Of a DNA stretch of 64,000 nt, positions 56,571-64,000 are shown piece by piece; within the stretch, counting starts at the first letter, position 1, and every line of letters begins with the position of its first letter. The translations under genes and the position numbers were made by a program. This DNA is from Ophiura sarsii. Its lineage: Eukaryota; Echinodermata; Ophiuroidea; Amphilepidida; Ophiuridae. The stretch is taken from contig CM069445.1 of the NCBI GenBank assembly GCA_035610835.1, forward strand, positions 39,260,656 to 39,324,655. The letters are read 5' to 3'. Below the pieces are notes generated by a model. It saw only the letters and a program-made list of their open reading frames with translations, did not search any database and was not told the origin of the DNA.

Positions 56571-56973
56571 GTAAGGTGCATGAAAGTCAATTGCGAGTTT
56601 CCCGTTACTTCTTTTTTCTCAAAGTGATGATGCGACTTTTTCATTATTCATTATTCATTATTTGATCAGATTTCATTATTGACATGTAAATGCATGTTTG
56701 ATTAACCCATATTGATACGGTGCTCATTTAAATGATATAAAAACATGTTTTTAAGGTGTTTACGATTAAAAAAGCCTTGCTTATGAGCCTAGTTCTCAAA
56801 ATTCATATTTTAAGAAAGTGAAAAATGTGTTCAAATTGATAAAACTGGCAACAATTGTGTTGAAAAATAAATAATGATTTTTTTTGTGGGAAATCTTGAA
56901 ATTTTGACGCGGGTGAAAAAAAGTGATGCGGGCGGCTAACGGGAAACTCGATATCGACTTTCATGCGCCTAAC
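56571..56973. mobile_element. MITE with GCATGAAAGTC inverted ends
   Basis: AAGGTGCATGAAAGTC, then CGAGTTTCCCGTTA at the left, inverted at the right as TAACGGGAAACTCG and GACTTTCATGCGCCTAA. No coding capacity. A partial relative lies in ASNS intron 6. Confidence 0.75.
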
Positions 56974-56974
56974 A

Positions 56975-57660
56975 GTATTTACAAATTGTGGCAAGTATTG
57001 AAGTAACACATACAAATTGGTGCGATTAAAAATCTATCAGATTCAGCTCCATGACTTAGACACGGATGCAGGCCTCAAATTAAGAAATGGAAATAAATGA
57101 AAAGGGCAAGCAATTCAAGGCAATTTGATAGGGGCACCAAGGCAATTGTGTACTTTTGAATGGAGTGAAAATAGCCAGAAATGGAGGGCATCTAGGCAAC
57201 TAGATTAATTTGAGGCCTGCACGGATGGCTCCCTTGAACCGCTCAATTGTGGGCATCCCAGTGATGTTATGAGGAAGCGTATATCCCAGTCCCGCAGAGT
57301 TCTTGCAAAGAAACTGTTCTTATAGCTGTCGGAACTGGAACTGAGTAGCATGAAACTGATTTGTTGTTGCCGTGTTGGACGTTGTCTCGGGAGTCGGTTG
57401 GATGTAGTCTGGGATTGGTATGGCTATATCTGGTGATATGGCTTTGTATAGAGTATTGTTAAGCGTGCTTGTCTTCGTCTCTCTTCCAATAGTTGGAGCT
57501 GAAGGTCTCTCTCATTCGAGTGACGCTGACATCCCGTTGATAGTTTCCGTTAATAAAACGTACTGCTCGTCTTTGGATCTTTTCCAGCTGGTCAATTTGG
57601 TTTTGTCTGTATGGGTTCCAGATGACGGAAGCATATTCCAGCCGTGAGCGCACCAATGAG
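56975..57660 (-). pseudogene. CR1-like retrotransposon C-terminal fragment, split by a hAT MITE
   Basis: The minus strand reads VRSRLEYASVIWNPYRQNQI, IQRRAVRFINGNYQRDVS (57655-57520), then after a frame break SRDNVQHGNNKSVSCYSVP and TLRDWDIRF (about 57390-57270), the end of a CR1-like thumb/C-terminal region. Its 3' UTR appears to continue to about 56975. A 151-base hAT-type element interrupts it at 57069-57219. No RT catalytic motifs are present. Confidence 0.75.
57069..57219. mobile_element. hAT-type MITE with perfect 8-bp target duplication
   Basis: Ends CAGGCCTCAAATTAA and, inverted, the same 15 bases; flanked by CACGGATG at 57061-57068 and 57220-57227. Ends starting CAGG with an 8-base duplication define hAT elements. 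At 151 bases it is non-coding. Confidence 0.9.
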
Positions 57661-57675
57661 ATGTAGCCTAGGCCT

Positions 57676-57915
57676 CAGGGGCGGATCCAGGATTTCTCAA
57701 TAGGGGGGGGGCAGCCCCCTGCGATTTTTTTTTACACGTTTTCGCGAGTTTATACACGTTTTTACACTCTTTTTGTACATGTTTTTTAACGTTTTCGCCC
57801 TGTCAAAAGGCACCCTGTTAAAAATAAAGGGGGCGCAGGCGCCCTGTCATAAAGGTGCCGTGTCAGAAATAAGGGGGGGGGGGTGCACGCGCCCCCCACC
57901 CTAAATCCACCCCTG
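57676..57915. mobile_element. Short DNA element with CAGGGGYGGATYYAGG ends
   Basis: CAGGGGCGGATCCAGGATTT at the left; CTAAATCCACCCCTG at the right is its imperfect inverse. GGCCT at 57671-57675 and 57916-57920 forms a 5-base target duplication. The interior has G runs and repeated RGGCRCCCTGTYA text. Confidence 0.75.
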
Positions 57916-57920
57916 GGCCT

Positions 57921-60607
57921 GTTGTTTGACGTGTGATGGGCATCTGTTGATGTACATGTAAGACTATGTCTTGAAAAATCTTTTTCGGATCATGCGGATG
58001 GCACAGTATTTACTATTCTTTTGGTTGCAAGAAAGGATTCACTGATATCCAGTATCGAGACACCATAGGGCATGATACTCAATAATAGGCCATTTCACAC
58101 ACCCACCTGGGCAAAAATAATTGTTCCACAGGAGTAAACATTGTTGAGGTTAGTCTCGATAGATACCCAAAATCTATGATCTATGATTTTGGTATCGGCT
58201 AAAGGCATAATAATGTTAAAGTATGGGGGTCAAAGGAAAATTTCAAAATGCTTTTTGGGGCCTCATTCTGTTTTCTTTGGTTAAAACTTGTGCAGAAATG
58301 AAAAATACTGTTTAAATCGTCAAAATCTGGAGCATTATTTCTTGCGTTGTGACCAAAAATGTGTTTCGGAAAAAGGGCCAATTTTGGCAGTTTTGCAGAT
58401 TTTGATTTTTAAAAATGTCATAAAATCAAATCTTGGTACCCTACAAGTCTGAAAATAACATATATTAGGAGTATAACTTGAATATTTTACATTTCTGCTT
58501 ATATGAAAGGTTGAAATTACAGTGTTTTTGTTTGAGAGCATGTCAAAAAAGCCCCAAAATGTCCAAAAATGCCTCTGTCAACCAACATTCCTCCACTAAA
58601 TTTGAATAAGTCCAGCTCATTAAATATGCGAAGGCTATATTTCATACAAAATCAGGGAATTGAAACATACCCCTGACCCATATAAGGTTTTTTTGTGTGT
58701 AGAATTCATTTTTAAGGTCAAAATAGTGCTTATTCTTCGGTAAATGCACCTTTCAGATTTTCGCATTTAATTAGCCTAATTTGCATAATGAAATAGTAAA
58801 AGCCTTATAATGGTGATAGTTACCGATTTGAGCTGTGTAAATTACCCTTTTAATGTTTTTTTTGGACGTAGAATTCATTTTTTTCAATCAAAATTCAGAT
58901 GGGTCTGTGGCAAATACCAGTTTATAGTAAAATTGAATAATTTTGCATTATATTTGCATAATTTCGGCATGTAGCCTTTACAATTAGGTGATTTTTTTTG
59001 TTTCCAATACAATGGTAATATATCAAGCTTTGAAATTATACAATGCTATTAAACTTGGTATCTTCAAAACATTGATATTAAGTGAGTTAAAACTTTAATT
59101 TTAGCATAACCTTGTTATAAAGGAGTGTGACCCCCTGGAGATAAATCTCAAAATATAGATCTGCTTTGTACAAACACTTTTCATATTGACAACAAAGTCC
59201 CAAATAGTAGGGCTATGGGCCTAAAATCAATTTGACGAAGGCTGTTTATAGACATTACATTGACAATATTGATAGTAATTGTGTACAGTAACTTGCAAGA
59301 ATGTAAAGAGCAATGTTGTGACCCCCCTAGTTAAAGGGCACCAAGTTAGACAACATTTTAGTCACCTGAAAATCCCGGTGTTCTCTCTTCCTATTCAGAA
59401 GGGTAACACATGATCGTTCCAGGATATTAAAATACCCCTCTATTTGACGGCGTTTCGCGGACAATTTTGCTAATTTGACCCTCTTTTTCGCACAAAAACA
59501 CAGACATTTTACTTATTCCAAGATGCAATGCAAGGGAATTCGGCCATATTTGACCCTTGACCCCGTATTTAAGTATAATTAGGTCAGATATCAGCTGTTT
59601 TTGAATTCTATTGCAGACAAATATTGTAAACAAGGATTTATCAACCAGATTGGGATGGTTTCGATCAAATAGTTGCTTTAATTTGACCCATCTTGACGTG
59701 TTTTGTAAGTAAGCCTATTGGGAACTGTGCTATAGAGAAAAAGGTGATTTTTACACAAACCGCAAATCTCAGGGGGGGGGGGGGGGGCGGAAGTATGCAG
59801 AACAGAAATATTTGGTAAAGATCATTAGAGTCAATTCCACGTGTATTAGCATCGGAGATGACTTTTTAATTACAGTTTAGATCATTTTAGACCCCGCGCC
59901 GTACGGAGGAAGGGGGAGGGGTAAGCAAAACTTGATTTTATAAAAAAAACCTTAATTAAACCTAAAATCGGTTAAAATTAATTTTTTAATTTTTTTTTTT
60001 AATAACATTTTTTACTCCATAAACTTTTAATCGTTTAAAGCAATCATTTACGTCTATGGCACGTGTCCGAAAGTCTTAATGTCGCAGGGTCTTGCATTAA
60101 AAGACAGTGAGGTGGAGAAAATGAACTTTTATACAGAGCTCTATGGAGAAAACATTACATAATCGTCGATATCTCGAAAAGAAAATCATTAATTGCACAA
60201 TTTTTTTCTTCAGAGATACTTTTTGGGTAGCCTATATAGGAATCTTTTCTTATAAAAAAAGCAAGAAAAAAAAGCGAAAAGACAATTATAACTCCCCGCC
60301 CTTTCAGTAAAAACAAACAAACTACCAAGACATTCAATTCAACAAGAATTTCTTTCAATAGGATGACTGCTGTCCTGACAAGTATTTCTTTTAAAAAGGA
60401 TGGTAGCTGTCCTCACAAAATGTAATATTGCTCTGTTAATTTTGCTATCTTCAGTAGATAGTAGGATATCCATGCATGACAATTTCCACTCATAAATAAT
60501 TATAATAACATGGAAATAAATCATTAAAATGGTCATAAAATGTTACAAATGATTCAAGGTAACTATTCCAGTTCATTTCAAGTACATTCTGCACAATATC
60601 AATTTCC
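57921..60607. other. Gene-free AT-rich stretch
   Basis: No domain-bearing frame, no clear inverted repeat and no retroelement motif was found in 2.7 kb. A 17-base G-run tract lies at about 59772-59788 and A/T runs at 59940-60010. Confidence 0.45.
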
Positions 60608-60611
60608 TTAA

Positions 60612-61110
60612 GGGTGCACTACACTAAATGTGGTATCCCCTACCCTTAAGGACGGTGTTTAAAACTAGAATCGGAAAGTATGCATCACAAAATCCTCTAT
60701 TAAAAAGACTTGACAGTAATATACCATTGCGTACATGCCTATGATTTTTTTATTAATTATGATAAATGGGACATCACCTACATGCACCCTGACTATAAAC
60801 TGTGAATATCAATTATCATCTAGGTAAATTTTGAGAGATCTTTCAAATTTGTGCTTTTTACTGGAAACATTGGCGATTACGGCGACATTTCCAAGCTCGT
60901 CAGAGAGGTAGTCAACTCCATGGGCATATTTTGGAAAATCGAGCAGGCTCACCTACCTATTTTTTTCACTTTTTAGTGGGGAAATGTGACAATCTTTAAG
61001 AAAAAATCACTCTACGGGGTCCAACTTCGCAATTTAGTGGTCTAAAACAGAGTTTTATATCAGTGTTTTTGTACATATCCCTATGGAGCTCCATTTAGTG
61101 GTGTGATCCC
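60612..61110. mobile_element. TTAA-flanked MITE (CACTACACTAAATG family)
   Basis: TTAA at 60608-60611 and 61111-61114. Ends GGGTGCACTACACTAAATG and, inverted, GGGATCACACCACTAAATGG. Related to the element at 32737-33262. It lies exactly at the left border of the ASNS copy B duplication. Confidence 0.8.
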
Positions 61111-61218
61111 TTAAGGGGTTATTAAAAGGTCATTAACAGATTTAAGAGGTCATTAAAGGCAGCACCCCCATCTCTCTATATAAAAAAAACTGACCGACTT
61201 ACCTAGACGTAATATACG

Positions 61219-61470
61219 CAGCGTTCATGATAACCGGTGTCGCATGGCGAAATGCTCCGCACTTTTGAAGTATTGCTATTCAATTGCACAAATGTGTAGC
61301 TTAAAGTGCGATGCAAGAAGATTCCCTACTTGATATTTGATCATGTTCCATCAAAGCCAAACCTATTACTAGAAAAAAAGTGCTATACAAAATTTGTGAA
61401 TTGCTACACAAAACTAATTAGTGCATCGCACTTTTTGCTACACAAAAAAAATGCTGGAAATTGAACACTG
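61219..61470. mobile_element. hAT-type MITE in copy B with empty site in copy A
   Basis: Ends CAGCGTTCA and, inverted, CAGTGTTCA; 8-base target duplication AATATACG at 61211-61218 and 61471-61478. Copy A has a single AATATACG at 26804-26811 with the flanks joined, so the insertion happened after (or was polymorphic at) the ASNS duplication. Confidence 0.92.
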
Positions 61471-61892
61471 AATATACGCCCTCGCCCGGTTCTATATTGG
61501 TATCAAATCAACCAAGCTGATCTAAGCTGTTCTAACCAGCGATCCATAAGCCTTGAAATATGTTACCAAGCTGTTTCAACCAGCAGGCTACCCCCACCAT
61601 CTCCGACTGTCCACGAAGGCATTTAGGAATCCGCAAAAAGTCCCATGCCAATTTCATGGGGGAGTTCCATGATCTGTTTGCACTGGTCAAGTCGCCTTTG
61701 GGGGGTGGGGGGTTGTTGGGGAAAATTATCGCAAGCGATCTCCATTTTCAGCAAATGAGAAAAATAGCGAGCCCAATACCAGTGCTACGACCGACCCTAC
61801 CTGAGTGGTTTGTTTACCTGTACAACAGGGTTTTTCCTCGCCTAACCTAAACCTTAATTTATGATTTGATAACAATTGTTGTTTTACAGAAA

Positions 61893-62141
61893 ATGTGCGG
61901 AATTTGGGCAATATTTGGGAGTGACGAAGACGTCTCCAAACAGTGTGCATGCGCCTTGAGCATAGCGCACCGAGGTCCTGATGCTTTTAGAATAGAAAAC
62001 ATCAACCATTTTCGTAACTGCTGCTTTGCCTTCCATCGTCTTGCTATTGTGGATGATATCCATGGTATGCAGCCGATGCGAATCAGATCTCTTCCTCATA
62101 TTTGGATGGCTTATAATGGAGAGATCTACAACTACAAAAAG
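61893..62141 (+). CDS. ASNS: Asparagine synthetase copy B, coding exon 1
   Basis: Encodes residues 1-83 of a second ASNS, starting [13 protein letters not shown] with the catalytic Cys2 and ending [10 protein letters not shown] before donor GTAAGG. The open frame extends upstream of this Met, but the Met-Cys start is required for catalysis, and an acceptor-like TTTTACAG lies just before it. It differs from copy A at five bases, all amino-acid changing (Ile37, His39, Ala51, Asp54, Ile56). Its RLAIVDD segment matches the family consensus, so this copy has the canonical glutaminase motif. With exon 2 at 63903 it forms the start of a gene whose remaining exons lie beyond the window. Whether copy B is complete is therefore unknown. 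Confidence 0.93.
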
Positions 62142-62620
62142 GTAAGGGGTTCATTATTTATCAATTGATTGAAGGGAGCACAATCTGGTTATGAGGGCTA
62201 TCCCTGATTTAACCAATAGTGGTGACAGTTGTTGTTGAAGCACAGAATTGAACCTTTGTTTATGTTCTGTGAGAGCTTTGGGCAATTCTACATTACATCA
62301 AAACAGAGCCTCACATAATAACCATGCTATTATGAAATTAAAATCATAATAATTGATAACGATGAATTATAACATGTTGTAGGAAATAAACAATAATGAA
62401 GAACAAGATTGCCTATTTTTACGATCTTATTTTGTTATTAATGGTCACAACAAAATGGCAGATTCAAGAAAGAGTGTTAGACTTTTGGACCGTTGGGCAA
62501 AGAGCTTAGGAAAGCTGAAGGGTGGGTTTGCAGTCAAAAAATACCACCATAAAAATAAAGCTGTTAACTTTGAACCCCCTGAGGACTACCTGCCTATATA
62601 ACCTGGTTTCTGATGGGTTA

Positions 62621-63459
62621 AGCCCGATGTATACTCCATTTCGCGGACGCGAATTTGTCGCTGCGACAACTTTTTGGGTAGAATTTTACAACCTTCGCGA
62701 AAGAAAGTTGTACCTCCACGAAAGAAAAACCTTTCGCGCTACAAATCCGCTAGAGTTGAAATAATTCAACTCTAGCTACAATTCACACTCGACAAACGAT
62801 TCTGATTGGCTGCTGGACATATTTGTCAAAGGGTTATCTTATCCAGAATCATGCTGTTAAAAATCCCCAATTTCATTCAACATGGATGCATTTAAGGAGA
62901 AACTGATAAACTCGATGCAGGATTATCCAACTGTATGACCTGCAACGGAAAGATCATGAAGATCTGAACAAGAAAAATAATTTGTGGCAGTCAATAGTCC
63001 CTGATCTAGGAAGTGACTGAAACCAGGAGCCATTTTTTATTAAATGTGGTTCATCATGTTATATGGTATATTTAATATTACGTACCTATAAGGCTAAATA
63101 TTATTTTTGTTAACATCAACATTACTTAATTTTATGTTGGCCTTTTGCTCCTTTTTATTTCCAAGACCACCACATTTTCTTATTTATTTTCAATGTATTC
63201 AATAGCATCATTACCTGCCTGTGAAGTGAATGCATCACTAAAATCCTTTGAATTATTAAGGCAAAACATTCGTGGATTTAAATCCCTCTACACAAATCCC
63301 TAAATTCATCTTAAAAACAAGTAACGGCAACTGTAAAGCACGGTTAAGGCAATTGATTTATAGCGTGGAGTATAAACAGAATTTGTCGCGCGAAAGAAGC
63401 AGGGGCGAATTTGACGCGGCGACAAATTCGCGTCCGCGAAATGGAGTATACATCGGGCT
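62621..63459. mobile_element. PIF/Harbinger-type element in ASNS copy B intron 1, with empty site in copy A
   Basis: Inverted ends AGCCCGATGTATACTCC are perfect and extend with near-perfect pairing (CGCGGACGCGAATTTGTCGC) to about 42 bases. The 3-base duplication TTA lies at 62618-62620 and 63460-63462. In copy A the sequence reads straight through (GGTTAATCAC at about 28160). TTA duplications are typical of Harbinger elements. Inside is a broken MADF-type coding piece. Confidence 0.9.
62882..63020 (+). pseudogene. MADF/Myb-like domain fragment of a Harbinger element
   Basis: Starts MDAFKEKLINSMQDYPTV. After a one-base frame break at about 62935 it continues YDLQRKDHEDLNKKNNLWQ and ends at TGA 63018-63020. 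The spacing of aromatic residues (YP, YD, LW) fits the N-terminal half of a MADF domain (SANT/Myb-like DNA binding). Harbinger transposons encode a separate Myb/MADF-like protein next to the transposase, so this is probably a relic of that gene. No DDE transposase part is present. Confidence 0.6.
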
Positions 63460-63654
63460 TTAATCACAAGGTATACTCATTTGAATAGCCAATTAAAATG
63501 CAGCTTATAAAATATTTCACTCTCTTTATCAGGGATACAATTAGTGTAACAATGTCTCTGATTGGTGCAATAAATGACATCTAACTATTTGACCAATCAA
63601 TAATATATAGACTCGGACAAACTGGCGAGAATTTAATTAACAAAGACCTTAAAA

Positions 63655-63727
63655 ATACACTGTCTCGAACCTGGTCCCTCTCGCATTCGCGGCGATTGGT
63701 TAATCCACTAGACCACACAGGGACTTT
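63655..63727 (-). ncRNA. tRNA-like sequence in ASNS copy B intron 1
   Basis: Minus strand A-box TGGTCTAGTGGATTAACC (63698-63715) and B-box CCAGGTTCGAGAC (63662-63674) with tRNA spacing; the front (GTCCCTGTGTGG) resembles an acceptor/D-arm. The T stem does not pair well. Likely a tRNA-derived SINE head. It is absent from copy A intron 1. Confidence 0.55.
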
Positions 63728-63902
63728 TACATGGATACCAGACGAATGAGCACTTATGTATACAAAGTCTTTGTTGAAAGCCTCTAGCAGCCGAAATACA
63801 TGAGTAAATATTAACATATTGACCAATCGGCGGGTAGTTCTCAGGGGGTTAAGGCTTGTTTTAGCCTGACCTCAATAATCATAAGACCTTTGATGTTTTC
63901 AG

Positions 63903-64000
63903 GTACAAGAAGAGTACGGGTTTGAATACCTGACCGAGTGCGATGGTGAATCTATCATTCACTTGTACAACAAATTTGGTATGGAGCAAGCAGCGGCTAT
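63903..64000 (+). CDS. ASNS: Asparagine synthetase copy B, coding exon 2 (cut by window end)
   Basis: Encodes [19 protein letters not shown] onward, phase 0, acceptor TTTTCAG at 63896-63902. All 98 visible bases are identical to copy A exon 2 (28973-29070), including the glutamine-binding Asp in CDGES. The remainder of the exon and gene lies outside the window. Confidence 0.94.

Larger units (their letters stand above)
61112..64000 (+). repeat. Segmental duplication carrying ASNS 5' region, copy B (runs off the window)
   Basis: Aligns with 26721-29072 in the same orientation, offset about 34.4-34.9 kb. It contains two extra transposons (61219-61470, 62621-63459) and a tRNA-like SINE stretch near 63.5-63.85 kb. 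It lacks about 100 bases of the upstream flank. Confidence 0.95.

Noticed and set aside
57676..57915. Assigning the CAGGGGCGGAT element to hAT
   Set aside because: The ends resemble hAT, but the target duplication is five bases, not eight, so it is left unclassified.

Overview
The window looks like nuclear DNA of a marine deuterostome invertebrate, most probably an echinoderm. The grounds are intron-rich genes, replication-type histone genes with 3' stem-loops, an H4 with cysteine at residue 73 (a known echinoderm feature), and a dense load of non-LTR retrotransposons, tRNA-derived repeats and foldback DNA elements. The palindrome TAGGCCTA also occurs far more often than chance predicts. The species cannot be named from the sequence.

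Layout. 1-3.9 kb is a histone locus on the minus strand: an intact H3, an intact H4, and the 3' end of an H2B whose front has been lost and replaced by reverse-transcriptase DNA. 4-19 kb holds no host gene that I can recognise. It is packed with TTAA-flanked and other palindromic elements, a Helitron-like element with internal tandem repeats, trinucleotide and G-rich tracts, and a 3.7 kb inverted-repeat transposon with a broken protein gene. 19-26.4 kb holds decayed, nested non-LTR retrotransposons, a tRNA-like element and a 2 kb inverted-repeat element.

27.3-44.3 kb is one complete asparagine synthetase (ASNS) gene on the plus strand. It has ten coding exons whose phases all join, giving a 566-residue protein, and its introns are full of mobile elements. 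45-58 kb is again repeats: L2-like and CR1-like retrotransposon pieces, a long uninterrupted 861-codon endonuclease/reverse-transcriptase frame, and tRNA-bearing TTAA elements. From 61.1 kb to the end lies a second copy of the ASNS 5' region in the same orientation. Its first two coding exons are present and the rest runs off the window.

The two ASNS copies are the main biological story. Their non-coding flanks are alignable, so the duplication is recent. Copy B carries two DNA-transposon insertions (a hAT-type and a Harbinger-type element) whose exact empty sites survive in copy A. In the first coding exon I see five base differences between the copies; all five change amino acids, all lie within residues 37-56, and two hit the conserved RLAxVD motif of the glutaminase domain in copy A. 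I found no operon-like system or CRISPR array.
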